A stretch of DNA of 64,000 nt from Gautieria morchelliformis (taxonomy: Eukaryota; Basidiomycota; Agaricomycetes; Gomphales; Gomphaceae): NCBI GenBank assembly GCA_015179125.1, contig WHVA01000024.1, forward strand, positions 372,001 through 436,000. Direction: 5' to 3'. The notes below the pieces were generated by a model. It was given only the letters and a program-made list of their open reading frames with translations. It had not been told where the DNA came from and made no database searches. The position numbers and the translations under genes were made by a program. Of the stretch, positions 42,780-55,854 are shown in pieces. Within the stretch, counting starts at the first letter, position 1, and each line of letters opens with the position of its first letter.

Positions 42780-43700
42780 AGGTTCTTTCTGGTGAGTTTG
42801 ATGCTACTGAAACTGCCTTTTTTTATGTTTGTTATTTATAATTTCGCTTTTTTGGCTTTTTTTATGCACTTTTCAAGTGATATTTGTCCTGTCACTGTTG
42901 CACTGGGTACCTGGGTGTTTCTGGTGAGTGTTATGGTATTGTACCTACCTTTTCTTGATGCTTATTATGTTGTTATTTGCTTTAATTTCGCTTTTTTGGC
43001 TTTTTTTAGTCACTTTTCAAGTGATATTTGTCCTGTCACTGCTGCACTGGGTACCTGGGTGTTTCTGGTGAGTGTTATGGTATTGTACCTACCTTTTCTT
43101 GATGCTTATTATGTTGTTATTTGCTATAATTTCGCTTTTTTGGCTTTTTTTAGGCACTTTTCAAGTGACATTCTTCCTGTCACTGCTGCACCTGCTACCT
43201 GGCTGTTTCTGGTGAGTGTTATGGTATTGTACCTGCCTTTTCCTGATGCTTATTATCTTCTTATTTGCCATAATTTCGCTTTTTTGGCTTTTTTTAGGCA
43301 CTTTTCAAGTCACATTCTTTCTGTCACTGCTGCACTTGCTACCTGGCTGTTTCTGGTGAGTGTTATGGTATTGTACCTGCCTTTTCTTGATGCTTATTAT
43401 CTTCTTATTTGCCATAATTTCGCTTTTTTTGGCTTTTTTTAGACACTTTTCATGTGACATTCGTTCTGTCACTGCTGCACTTGCTACTTGGCTGTTTCTG
43501 GTGAGTGTTATGCTATTGTATCTGCCTTTTCTTGATGCTTATTATGTTGTTATTTGCTATAACTTTGCTTTTTTGGCATTTTGTGCCACTTTTCAAGTGC
43601 ATTTGTCCTGTCACTACTGCATACCCTACCTGGGTATTATCCCCTTTCTGGTAAGTTTTTGTAACTGTATCTGCTGTTTGCAGTATTTATATTAGGATCA
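42780..43700 (+). repeat. Tandem array of about 145-bp modules with 5' and 3' splice-site signals
   Basis: GGTGAGT occurs at 42791, 42922, 43067, 43211, 43354 and 43500, and GGTAAGT at 43649. After each comes about 85 bp ending, in the middle units, in CGCTTTTTTGGCTTTTTTTAG. About 60 bp of exon-like sequence then starts with CACTTTTCAAGT. Each unit is thus a mini-exon plus a mini-intron. Plus-strand frames across it are products of the repetition. Confidence 0.8.
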
Positions 43701-43811
43701 GTGGCTTTGCAATCCATCTGAGATACCCGCACAGCCTGTTTTCCCTGAGTTTGCCTTATTCTGCTTGCGATGTAAGTCTGATATTGATGTCTTTATTCTC
43801 TCTCTACTCTT

Positions 43812-46800
43812 ATGCCTGCATTTCTCAGGGATCCATCTACCCCAGAGAGCATCCGTTGGCAGGTGCGTCAAAGTGCAAGGGAGGGGCAGGAGGTAATGAC
43901 ACCACCCAGTCATCGGAGAGCGCGTCAGAGAGCGCATATTGGAGCTCAGAACCAGCCACCCCCTCCACCACCGCCTTTTGCCATCCCTCACCCTCCTTCT
44001 AGAAGCAGTGCAGCCGATCCTTTTCAACAACCTGTGGCAGGGCCATCACGTCCACCAATGCCTGCAGGGCCATCACTTGCTCCTGATCCCAGTCCTACAG
44101 AGCAGGTGGCAGCCCTTCATGCTCAGTTAGCAGTTATCACACCATGGCAGCCCCTGAGAAGACATAGGCCAGACCCTGTACAGCCAGCTCCATTGCGCCC
44201 TCCTACGCTTGCGGGGCCATCATATCCACCTGATCCCAGTCCTGGAGAGCAGGTGGCAGCCCTTCGTGCACAGTTAGCAGCTATCCCACGATTACAGCCC
44301 CTCAGAAGAAATAGGCCTGATGCTGGACAGCCAGCTCCTGTAGTAGGTTCTGCAGCAATTGCTCAGTTGTGTGCTCAGGCGGCTGGAATTGGACAACCTG
44401 TAGTAGGCTCTACAGCGGTGGCAGATTTGCGTGCTCATGCTGCTGGGTTACAGCCTATCCCAGCACAGCCCTTGGGAAGACACAGGCAGGCACCTTTACA
44501 ACCAGCTCCTAGACCTCCTGTAGTAGGTTCTGCAGCAATTGCTCAGTTGCATGCTCAGGCGGCTGGAATTGGACAACCTGTAGTAGGCTCTACAGCGGTG
44601 GCAGATTTGCATGCTCACACTGCTGGTATACAGCCTATCCCAGCACAGCCCTTGGGAAGACCCAGGCAGGCACCTTTACAACCAGCTCCTAGACCTCCTG
44701 TAGTAGGTTCTGCAGGAGTGGCAGCATTGCGTGCTCAGGCCAATGCAATAAGACCAATGCCTCAGCTACTCCCTGCACTTCTGCGGCCTCTTCAGCGACT
44801 CCCTGCACCTCCTCAGCCTCCTCAGCCACTCCCTGCTCCTCCTCAGCCTCCTCAGCCACTCCCTGCACCTCCACAGCCTCTTCAGCCACTCCCTGCACCT
44901 CCTCGGCCTCCTCAGCCACTCCTTGTACCTCGGCAGCGTCCTCAGCGACCTCCTCCTCCTATTCCACTTGGTCGCTCTAGAATAATTGAGGCAGATGTGC
45001 AGCGTCATGATCTGGGTCCCATGGTTATTCCCTGCCCTGACTGTGGAGCATTACACTGGATGGCAGAACGCCTGCTGAAATCCTCAAATCGGCGGCCCAG
45101 ATTTGGTGATTGCTGTTTAGAAGGAAAGGTGCAGCTTCCAGAGCTGCCAGTGCTCCCTCAGCCATTGAGACGGCTCTTAGAGGGCCAGGACCCTGAGGCC
45201 AAACAGTTTCGCAAGAACATCAGGCAGTACAACGCTGCATTTGCATTCACTTCCTTGGGAGCCGACTTTGATCTAGATTTGCTTCAGGAGGGTCGTGGTC
45301 CATATGTCCTCAAGCTACAGGGCGAACTGTATCATATTCATGGCTCTCTCATCCCTAACCCTGGGAGGCAGATACAGTATGCCCAACTTTATATCTATGA
45401 TCCAGCATTGGCTTTGGCACAGAGGAACACGCGTAACCCAGGTCTGTCTCCAACTATCATGGGAGACTTGCAGGAAATGCTCCTCCTATGCAATCCTCAG
45501 TTCCCATATATAGACAAGCGGCTGAGAGGCTCAGAGCTCAGGGACAGAATGGTGAGATCCGGGCTAGGCTCACATACAGGGAACACAGGGATCCTAGGAG
45601 GTATAATATCCCTACTGCGGATGAGATTGCGGTGGTTCTTCCTGGAGATGGCATCAACCCTGAACCTAGGGATGTTATTGTCCAGCTCAAAGGTGGACGC
45701 TTTCGAAGGGTATCTGATATGAGTCCAAACTATTCCTCTCTTCACTATGTCTTGCTCTTTCCCAGGGGAGAGTTGGGGTGGCAACCTGGTATTCGCTATC
45801 GCCAATTACCAGGCGGGCATGAGCGACGTGGGCGTGTCACCCAAATTCAGTACCATTCCTATCGTCTCTTCCAGAGAACAGAAGAACCTACAACACTCCT
45901 GCGTGCTGGCAAATTATTCCAGCAGTACATTGTAGACTCTTGGGCCGCTGCAGAGCAAAGCAGGCTGTGGTGGATCAGGACAAATCAACACACTCTCCGT
46001 GCTGAGATGTATAACCAGATGATGGATGCCTTTCATCGCAATGACAATGACAGAGATCCAAACAACTTGGGGACAAGATACATTCTGCCTGCCACATTTC
46101 AGGGGGGGACACAGGACATGCAGGAAAACCTGCAGAACTCTCTGGCCATTTCAAGGAAGCATGGTGTGGCAGATCTCTTTATTACCATGACTGCCAATCC
46201 CAACTGGCAGGAGGTATTGGATGCATTGTTGCCTGGACAAACTCCTCAGGACAGGCCTGACCTGGTGTCGCGGGTGTTCCAGCTCAAAAAGAAATACCTC
46301 ATTGACTTGATCGTCAAGGAAAAGATTTTTGGGGAAACCATCGCTCACGTCCACACCATTGAATTCCAGAAAAGGGGACTCCCACACATGCATATTCTTA
46401 TCTGGTTTGAAAGAGATTCCAAGATCAGACATCCACATGAGGTGGATTCAATGATTTCGGCAGAGTTCCCTGATCCAGAGACTCATCCTGTCCTCTACCG
46501 GTTGGTCTGTGAGCTGCTGACACATGGTCCCTGTGGAGAAATGAATCGAAACGCACCCTGCATGGAAAATGGCAAGTGCAAGAAAAAATTCCCAAAGCCA
46601 TTCTGTGAGGAAACCAGTCTGAATGAGGATGGATATCCAAAATATCGTCGTCGCAATGATGGAAGGCTGCACAATGTCAGAGGTGACGTGCTGGACAACA
46701 GATGGGTTGTGCCATACTCTGCTCTGCTCTTGCTCAAATTCTGGTGTCACATCAACCCTGAACTCACCATCAATGTGAGGTGTATCAAGTATATCCACAA

Positions 46801-49117
46801 GTATCTCTACAAGGGCCATGATTGGACCACCATGGAGTTTGGTCGCACCCAGGATGAAATTAAGCAGTACCTGGACGCTCGCTATGTCAGTGCTCATGAG
46901 GCCTGTTGGAGGTTGCTGGAGCGGGAAATCCACACCCAGGTGCCTGCAGTCATGGCACTGCCAGTCCATGAAAAGGACCATCACACAATCATCTTTGATC
47001 CCAACCAGGATGTGGACAACATCCTGGAAAGGGCTGAGGCGAAAAAGACACCGCTCATGGCTTACTTTGAGGCCAATGATATCTACCCTGAAGCACGTGA
47101 TCTGCTCTATGTGGAGTTTCCTGAGCATTTTACATGGCACTCACAGGAAAAGGTATGGACACCACGCCAAGGAGGTTATAGCATCGGTCGCCTTCACTTT
47201 GCAAACCCTAAATCAGGAGAGAGATTTTTTGTGCGCACTCTCCTCACAGTGGTCAAGGGGGCCAGATCCTTTGAGGAGCTTAGGTCGGTGGATGGCATAC
47301 AATATGCTACTTACAAGGAGGCCTGTCGTGCAAGGGGACTTCTGGATGATGATCAGGAGTTGAGGTTGTGTCTCCAGGAAGCCAGTGGCATGAAAACAGG
47401 TGCTCAGCTCAGACATCTCTTTGCCACCATCCTTGGCCATGGCAGACTATGGGATGGCTTCAGGGAGCACATATGTGATGATCTCAGACATCAGCTCCAA
47501 ATCAGACATGGTATGCAGGATCCACAGGATGATCAGGTTTATGATTTTGGCCTCTTTCTCTTGGAAAAAATCCTCCAGCAGGGTGGAATGTCCTTGAGCA
47601 GCTTTGATGATATGCCTCGGGTGGCAGGCGAGTGGGAGGCCCTCATTGGAAACAGGTCCATAGCTGAGCAGAGGGACTATGACCCTGTTGAAGAGAGGCA
47701 GAAGGCTGATGAGGAGGTTCCTAAGCTGAATGAGGGGCAAAGGTCTGCCCATGATCAGATATTACGGTCGGCACTGACCAGAGATGCTCATGGGAAACCT
47801 GATGGACAAATGTTTTTTGTCACTGGCTCAGGTGGTGCTGGGAAATCATTCACTTGGAACACTCTAATCCACTCCTGTAGACCAGAGAGCCTCATTGTGA
47901 TTGCAGTAGCCTCATCTGCAATGGCTGCACTTATCCTCACTAAGGGTACAACCTCTCATAGCATGCTTGGAATTCCCATTCCTGTCCATGAGCGCTCTCT
48001 CTCCTCCATCAAAAAGAACTCTGACAAGGCTGACATGCTGAGACAGGCCAGTCTCCTCATCTGGGATGAGGCTGCAATGCAGCATCGCCATGCCATAGAG
48101 GCCATTGACAGGACACTGAGGGATTTCCTTGACCAGCCTGACAGACCCTTTGGTGGCATCACAGTCACCTTTGGAGGTGACTTTCAGCAGACTCTCCCAA
48201 TTGTCCCTAAAGGCTCCAAGGAGGATATCATGGGAGCTACCCTTCAGAAGTCATATCTGTGGCCAAAGATCAAGGTCATCCATCTGACAGAGAACATGCG
48301 GGTGAGAAATGACCCTGACAGAGCCAGGTTTGCAGAATGGCTGTAGAATGTGGGCCAGGGAAAGGATCTCCCACTAGATCATACGTTCTCACTGCCTCCT
48401 CACATGGTGTGTGGCCCTGGAATTGAAGATCTGATCCAGGAAATATACCCTGGCATTGGCAATCAAGTCCCTGCCCAGGACAATTACTTTTTGGAGCGTG
48501 CCATCCTCTGTGCCAGAAACACTGAGGTCAATGAGATCAATTCCATGGTGTTTAGGGAGTTTCCAGGTGATGCTCAGGTCTTGCACTGTGCAAATTCCAT
48601 TGAAGAATCCGACGATGCAGATCGGTATCCTGTGGAGTATCTGAATTCCATAGAGATGGGCTGTCTTCCTCCTGCTCACTTGGAAGTCAAGCCTGGAGTG
48701 CCTCTGATGCTGTTGCGCAATTTGGATCAGAAGCAAGGATTATGCAATGGGACAAGGTTGCGGTTGGTGAGGATAAGCATTAGAGTGTTGGAGGTCAGGA
48801 TCATCTCAGGTCCATGTGCAGGAAATATTGCTTTCATCCCCAGGATCATCATTAAGCCATCAGAGGGAGAGTTGCCATTTGTGCTGCAAAGGAGGCAGTT
48901 TCCAGTGCGTTTGGCATTTGCAATGACCATCAACAAGTCTCAGGGACAGTCTTTGGGTACGGTTGGGCTGGACCTGAGATATCCAGTGTTTGGACATGGT
49001 CAGTTGTATGTTGGTGTATCAAGAGGGACCAATTGGAACAGAGTCAAGGTCTTGCTTGAGGAGGGTTTGGACACAACCAACATAGTATATAAAGATGTAT
49101 TACTTAGAGCTCCTTGA
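43812..49117 (+). pseudogene. Helitron Rep-helicase, copy B (one frameshift, one stop)
   Basis: Same domain order as copy A: Pro/Gln-rich N-terminus with repeats of PVVGSAAIAQL, Cys cluster CPDCGALHW, Rep motif RGLPHMH, KYIHKYLYKG, helicase GSGGAGKS, LIWDEAAM, FGGDFQQTLP, INKSQGQS and YVGVSR, ending DVLLRAP. One base is missing near 45500 compared with copy A, and CAG has become TAG at 48344-48346. It keeps the G run (47257-47261) that is shortened in copy A. Its lesions are therefore different from those of copy A, and both copies were intact not long ago. Confidence 0.93.
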
Positions 49118-49319
49118 TTTTTTAATATCCACTTCTCTTGATATGGTTTATGTGTTTGACTTCATTTTACTTGATGCAAATTGATTACTTTGGTTTTCCC
49201 CAACCTACTTGACCTTACTGATATGTTAGACTTACCAATGTGTTAGACTTACTGATGCATTTGACCTTACCGAGGCGCTTGACCTACACCCCCGCGCGAA
49301 GCGCGGGTACCCCCACCTA

Positions 49320-52300
49320 TTACACTATATGAAAGCGCCTCGGTGGGTTGTGGGCGTCGAGCTTATGTCAGGTTTTAGGTCAACCTTAGTCAGCTGGCCA
49401 ATCGGATGCGAGCGGCGCAGCCGCGAGCCAAGAACGCCGTGCAGCATGGTCACGTGACCGTTTGCGTTCCAAATTAGGTCAGCCGCGAGCATAGAACGCT
49501 GCGCAGCGGTCATGTGACCCGTTCACGACCAGAGCGCGCATACGCGAGTGTGGTCCGTGCATGACACGCGCGCGCGGTATAAAGGCCGAACGGTAAGGAG
49601 GGAACGCCAGGAACCTGCCAACCGCCGATTCCTCTCTCTGCTGTCTGCTCTGTCTGCTGTCTGCTGTCTGCTCTGTCTGCTTTGTCTGCTGTCTGCTTTG
49701 TCTGCTGTCTGCTTTGTCTGCTGTCTGCTCTGTCTGCTGTCTGCTGGCTCCTCTGTCTGCTGTCTCCTCCTTTAGCTGGCTGGCTATTGGTAGGTAATAT
49801 CTTTTTTTTAATGCATTGCCATGTATTTTATTATATTTGTGTTGGTAATTTTATTGGCTCCTTTTTTTTTCATCATATAGTTGTCACATGTGCATTATAT
49901 TTTTGTGATTTTTTTCGAAAATAGATTTAAATAACATCCAAAGACTGCTGAAAAAAAATGTTTTAATATCAATATTTTTCAGGTTTTTTTCGAAAATTGA
50001 CATCAATAAGTTTCCTCTAAAATTAATGACAATATGTTCTACATTTAAATGTGGTTTGTTTTATTGTTTTATTTACTGTAAAGCTGCTTACCAGCCACTC
50101 CTCTCTGGCTATACTGGTGGCTGGCTTACTATGGCTTTGGCTGGGCTCTGGGTTTCTCTGTCAGTCTCTGGGCTTCTCTGGCTTTGGCTGGGCATTAATC
50201 ACAGCTTCTGCTTCAATGTAGAGTACTTTTTTGACATTTTTTCGCAAATAGATATCAATAAATTATCCTGACTTTGTGAAGATTGACAACAGCTCCAGGT
50301 TAAATGTACAGTGCATTTTTTTGACATTTTTCGAAAAATAGATAATCCTAACTTTGCTAAAATTAATAACAGCTTCAGCTTACATGTACTGGACATTTTC
50401 TTGACATTTTTTCACAAAATAGATAATCCTGACTTTGCTAAAAATTAATGACAGCAGCTGCTTAAATATGGTTTCCTTGACTATTTTATTTATGTCTGTA
50501 TATAAAATAGATATTGATACATGTCCCTGAGCTTGCTAAAAGCTAATAAGTAGTAACAGCCTCTGCTTGCTTCACTTTGAGGCCCTTGGGGACATGCTAC
50601 ACATGCCATTGGGACATGCTATGCATGCTATACTTGAGGGGCATGCTACACACACTATGCTTGGGGACACGCATGCTATGTGTGGAGACACTCATGGTAT
50701 GCATGGAGACACAAATGTTATGCGTGGGCTATGCTTGGGGACATGCACGCTATGCTTGGGGACACGCATGCTATGCATGTCTCCATGCATGTTATGCGTG
50801 GGGACACGCATGCTATGCTTGGGGACATGCATACTATGTGTGGAGACACTCATGGTATGCATGGAGACACGAATGTTATGCGTGGGGACACGCACGCCAT
50901 GCTTGGGGACATGCACGCTATGCTTGGGGACACGCATGCTATGCATGGAGACACGCACGCTATGCTTGGGGACACCCATGTTATGCGTGGAGACACGCAT
51001 GTTATGCATGGGCACACGCACGCTATGCATGGGGATGTGCACACTATATGTGGGGACACACTATGCTTGGGGGACATGGTACAAACAAGGGACACACTAC
51101 AGGGGAAAACACTACAAACAAGGGACATTCTACACATGCTATACTTGGGGACACACTACAAACAAAGGGCATGCTATGCACACTATACTTGGGGGACATG
51201 TTATGCATTGGGGACACACTTTGCACACTATACTTGAGGGAGATGCTACACACACTACATGTAGGGACATGCTACACATGTGGACATGCTATGCATGGGG
51301 GACACACATGCTATAATTTAGGGACACGCTACGTTTGGGGACATGCTACAAACCAGGGACATGCTATGCATGTGGGACATGCTATGCATGTGGGACATGC
51401 TATGCATGTGGGACATGCTATGCATGTGGGACTGCTATGCATGTGGGACATGCTATGCATGTGGGACATGCTATGCATGTGGGACATGCTATGCATGTGG
51501 GACATGCTATGCATGTGGGACATGCTATGCATGTGGGACAAGCTATGCATGTGGGACATGCTATGCATGTGGGACACGCTACGCACACTGTACTTGGGGA
51601 CATGCTACATGTGGGGACACACTACATGTGAAGACACACTATGGATGGAGGACATGCTATGCACACTACTTGGGCACATGCAGCCATGTGTAGAGACATT
51701 ACCTATCTTGATGTGTTACTTATAGCTACTTTCAATTGCAATGAGATGTGTTTTACTTATCCCAAGTTTGATTTACCCAATGCGTTTGACCTACACCCCC
51801 ATGTGAAGCATGGGTATCCACCTAGAGGTAAGGGTTCAAGAATCGAGTTAAGTTGGATATCAGAAATCGAGTTGGAAGGCAGAGGTCAGAGAGACAGAGG
51901 CCTTGCAAGTACTTGCTGTGGTAAGAACAGGAAACAGTGCAAAAGAGTCACATATCAAAGTCAATTATCTGATTGCAGAACAGAGGCACACATGACTGGG
52001 TTTTATACAAAGAGCTGAGACAACATGTCAGAAGGTAGAGGTAAGCAATTCCAGTGCAAGCAAAAGTAACTAGGATAAATGGAGTAAGTAACTAATATGG
52101 AACAAGAGGAACTACAAGGGGGTGCCAGGTAGAACTAAGAACAATCAATAGGCAAAAGAACAAGGGGAATGTGGGTCTAATTGATAGTGGAACAAATGGA
52201 TCACCTGATGCTCTGGACTTGCTATGCTAAGGGTCAAGTAGGGAAGGACGGTGAATAGAGCCAAAAGGGGAAGTATGTGAATAGTAATGAACAAGGGGAT

Positions 52301-52551
52301 CAAAAGGTCAAAGTGTGGATGTTGCGGAATAGAGCCAGAGGAGGCATCGAGGTACTAGAGTTGGTCAAGCAGCATGGTCATAACATTACCTACCTTGATG
52401 TGTTTTACTTATCTGAAAGAAATTTTCTTATCCAAATGTGTTTGACTTATCCCAAGTTTGATTTACCCAAGGTGTTTGACCTTGCTGATGCGTTTGACCT
52501 TACCGAGGCGTTTGACTTGCACCCCTGCGCTTTGCGCGGGTATCCACCTAG
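49320..52551 (+). mobile_element. Non-autonomous Helitron, copy 3
   Basis: It starts TTACACTATATGAAAGCG next to the end of Helitron B and closely follows copy 2: GC boxes, TATAAAGG (49577), TCTGCTG run (49630-49765), AT-rich spacer and minisatellite (50584-51690). It also has the helicase-tail relic (51708), a decayed end CTAG at 51822-51825, the common tail, and the terminal hairpin with CTAG at 52548-52551. The internal decayed end suggests it arose by fusion of two elements or read-through of an old terminator. Confidence 0.82.
50584..51690 (+). repeat. Minisatellite array in Helitron copy 3
   Basis: Same family as 21044-22010. Within it, 51356-51575 is a nearly perfect tandem of the 18-bp unit GGGACATGCTATGCATGT, about 12 copies, one with a 2-base deletion. 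The uniformity shows recent expansion or homogenisation. Confidence 0.92.
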
Positions 52552-52992
52552 TCAATAGTATAAAGTTGCTGGGAGGGTGGTTGTGGGTTTTACATAATAA
52601 TGTTATCTAATTTGCTGAGTTTGAATGCGAGCGGCGCAGCCGCGAGCGACCGAGCAGTGTGTCTGGTCACATGACCAGTTCGCGTCCACCGCTACTGCGC
52701 GCGCACCCACCTTCCCTCAATCCTCCTGTTGGAATTTCCTCTGGCTCAACTGCTGGCCCCCTCTGGCTCTCCTGCCCACTGTCTCTGTGCCTGCTGGATC
52801 TGTCTGTCTGCTGCTGGATCTGTTCTGCTGCTGGATCTCTGTCTGCTGCTGGATCTCTCTGTCTGCTGCTGGATCTTTGTGTCTGCTGCTGGCTCTCTGT
52901 GTCTGCTACTAGCTCTCTCTGTGTCTGGCTCTCTCTGTGTCTGGCTCTCTCTGTGTCTGTTACTGGGCTGTCTGTCTCTCTACAGCCCCCTC

Positions 52993-54330
52993 AGGTAAAT
53001 ATTGTTAATATTTCGCTTTTTTATCCTCTTTTGACTTCTTTCAGCCTAGGCTGCTCCTCTCATTGCCTTCCACCTTTCTGGATGGTAATTAATGGCTCTG
53101 GTGTGTTTTTTCTATCATACCTATCATTTCTTCCAATAATTTCGCTTTTTTATCCTCTTTTTGTCTTCTTTTCAGCCCCCTCTCTCAATGCCTCCCACCT
53201 TGCCTGTCTGATATTGCTGCATCTGGTGTGTGTTTGCTATCATGGTTTGATATTTATTAGAATCAGCTGCTCTCCATGGTAAATATTGCTATTTCTTGCT
53301 ATAATTTTCGCTTTTTTAATCTCTTTTTGACTTATTTTCAGCTTAGGTTGCTCCTCTCATTGCCTCCACCTTTCTTGGTCATCACTCCTGCCTCCTGTGT
53401 GTTCTTTCCTCATCATATTTCTTCCACTAATTTTCGCTTTTTTATCCTCTTTTTGCCATCTTTTCAGCCCAGGTTCCTCCTCTCAGTGCTTCCCACCTTT
53501 CCTGTCTGCCATTGCTGCATCTGATGTGTGTCTTGCTATCATATTTGTTTTGTTTTGACATTTATTAGAATCAGCTTCTCTCCATGGTAAATATTTCTAT
53601 TTCTTGCTATAATTTTCGCTTTTTTTAATCTCTGTTTGACTCCTTTTCAGCCTATTTTCCTCCTCTCATTGCCTCCCACCTTTCTTGATGGTCATTACTG
53701 GCTCTGGTGTGTTTTTTCCTATCATATCTATCATTTATTCCAATAATTTTCGCTTTTTTATACCCTTTTTGCCTTCTTTTCAGCCCATGTTACTCCCCTC
53801 AGTGCCTCCCACTTGCCTATCTGTCATTGCTGCATCTGGTGTGTTTCTTCCTATCATATTTATGTTGTTTTGATATTTATTATGATCAGCTTCTCTCCCT
53901 GGTATTTCTTGCAATAATTTTCGCTTTTTTAACCTCTTTTTGACTGCTTTTCAGCCTATGTTGCTCCTCTCATTGCCTCCCACCTTTCCTGGCCATCATT
54001 ACTGCCTCTGGTGTTTTTTTTTTCCTTATCATATCTGTCATTTCTTCCAATAATTTTCGCTTTTTTATTCTCTTTTGGCCTTCTTTTCAGCCCAGGTTCC
54101 TCTCAGTGCCTCCCACCTTGCCTATCTGCCATTTCTGCATCTGGTGTGTCTCTTGCTATCATATTTATGTTGTTTTGATATTTATTAGGATCAGCTTCTA
54201 TCTGTGGTGTTTCTTCCTGTAATTTTCGCTTTTTTGACCTCTTTTTGACTTCTTTTCAGCCCAGGTTGCTCCTCTCATTGCCTCCACCTTTCCTGCTCAT
54301 CATTACTGCATCTGGTGTGTTTTTTTCTGT
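52993..54330 (+). repeat. Tandem splice-site modules in the leader of Helitron D
   Basis: At least nine blocks carry TTTCGCTTTTTT or TTTTCGCTTTTTT, then CTCTTTTTGAC or a variant and CTTTTCAG. About 45-50 bp of CCTCTCATTGCCTCCCACC-type sequence and a GGTAA or GGTGTG donor-like site follow. Two unit types alternate. The CGCTTTTTT motif is shared with the array at 42780-43700. Confidence 0.78.
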
Positions 54331-54336
54331 CATTTC

Positions 54337-55121
54337 TGTCGCGAGGAGAGACTTAGCAGCTACGGACTTTCATTTCACATGATCTAATTCATGACTTCAT
54401 GCACACGACTAATGATTCACAATGTTCACTAGAACGACTTCTATTCATGACTACTCTAACAACCTATCACTTACTATCCACATTCAATCCCATTTTGAGC
54501 ACTGCGAGACACATGCATACACACCCGAACCATCAAGACATGAGTCAACAACACAAACACATACTGACACTCACTGAGTTGAGCCAAGCGCAATACGCCA
54601 CTACCGAGTACCTAGACCCATACAATGAGTTGAGTTGAGACACAAGCACAATCGACGTGCCGATTACCAGGGTGAACCAAGTCGATCCCATCTCACGATC
54701 AGGACGCATGACATACATTCTCTCCACCATACTCGAGTCACATCTATTCTACCTATTCCATTCCACCTACCTTCCCGCCTCATCCCTCGAGTCATCAAAT
54801 GAGTACGCACCTTTCTATCCTATGTCCAGGCGAGACCGAGCAGGCGAGCTGCCGTGCTGATATACAGTGTCGGCAGAACACATGCACCCATTGTACAACC
54901 ATCTCCTATCATCTCTGTTGTCTGTTCTACGTGTCGAGACCCCTATCCGAGTTGTTATAAGTAGTATGAGATGTACAACTGAAAATAATCATGAACTTGT
55001 GATACTTCTTCAACTTCGAGATACTAAGTCAACCTCAAGCTTCTCGCAATCTCATCGCACTCAGCCTCGAGCTTAAGGCCACAATCACCTATTATATTCG
55101 AGTCAACCTACATCTCTGTCA
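54337..55121. mobile_element. Solo LTR, 785 bp
   Basis: The insert starts TGTCGCGAGG and ends CTCTGTCA, and ATTTC stands on both sides (54332-54336 and 55122-55126). It breaks the module array of Helitron D exactly, with array sequence resuming at 55122. A 5-bp duplication with TG..CA ends is the mark of an LTR left by recombination between two LTRs. No internal gene. Confidence 0.72.
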
Positions 55122-55854
55122 ATTTCTTGCAATAATTCTTTCTTTTTATCCCTTTTTGTATTTTATTTTATATGTATATACATATATCCTGTATAATTTA
55201 AAACATTGATATCAATAGATTTCTCGGAATTGGCTAAAAATTGAGGACAACAGCCCTGCCTGAAAATATGAGTCTATTTCTCTGTTATCCATTGTACAAC
55301 CTTCTGCCATTTATTTATTTTCACTTGCTCCTACAATAATTTCTTTCACTTTTATGCTCTTGCAGATACATTATAAACAAGTGACATGCAACAAACAAGG
55401 GAAATGCTACTTGGGGGACATGCTATGTATGGGGGGCATGCTATGCATGGGGGCCACACTATGCATGGGGGGCACGCTACGCATGGGGGCATGCTATGCA
55501 CACTATACTTGGGAGACATGCTACACTCAGGGAACACATGCCATACATGGGGACATGCTACACATGATTGGCACACAGACATGGGAGAAATGTGTGGAGA
55601 CAGGGTACCCAGATGTGTTACTTAGAGCTACTTTCAATCATGACAAGATGTGTTTGACCTAAGTTTCATCTACCCAATGTATTTGACCTAACCCCTGGGC
55701 AAAGCACAGGTATCATCCACCCTGGCAGTGGTCCCAGCACATCCAGGCTTATCCCACAGGTCCCTAGCAGTCTCAGGTCATCCAGGCTCATCCCACGTGT
55801 CCCCAGCAGTCCCTACCCAGTGCTGTGCCACACCCAGGCATATCCTGATGTGCA

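Larger units (their letters stand above)
42515..49319 (+). mobile_element. Autonomous-type Helitron B, 6.8 kb
   Basis: It starts TCTAAGAGTTAAACG directly after the CTAG of Helitron A. The 5' block GCACGGTGGGTGGTTGTAGG matches the other elements. Then come a leader with a tandem array of splice-site-bearing modules (42780-43700) and the Rep-helicase frame (43812-49117). The hairpin CCCGCGCGAAGCGCGGG and CTA end it at 49317-49319. The coding part is very similar to copy A, while the leader is unrelated in sequence. Confidence 0.88.

Noticed and set aside
42648..43442. A 264-residue hydrophobic plus-strand frame suggesting a multi-pass membrane protein
   Set aside because: It is a read-through of the tandem splice-site modules; the hydrophobic repeats come from the T-rich tracts.
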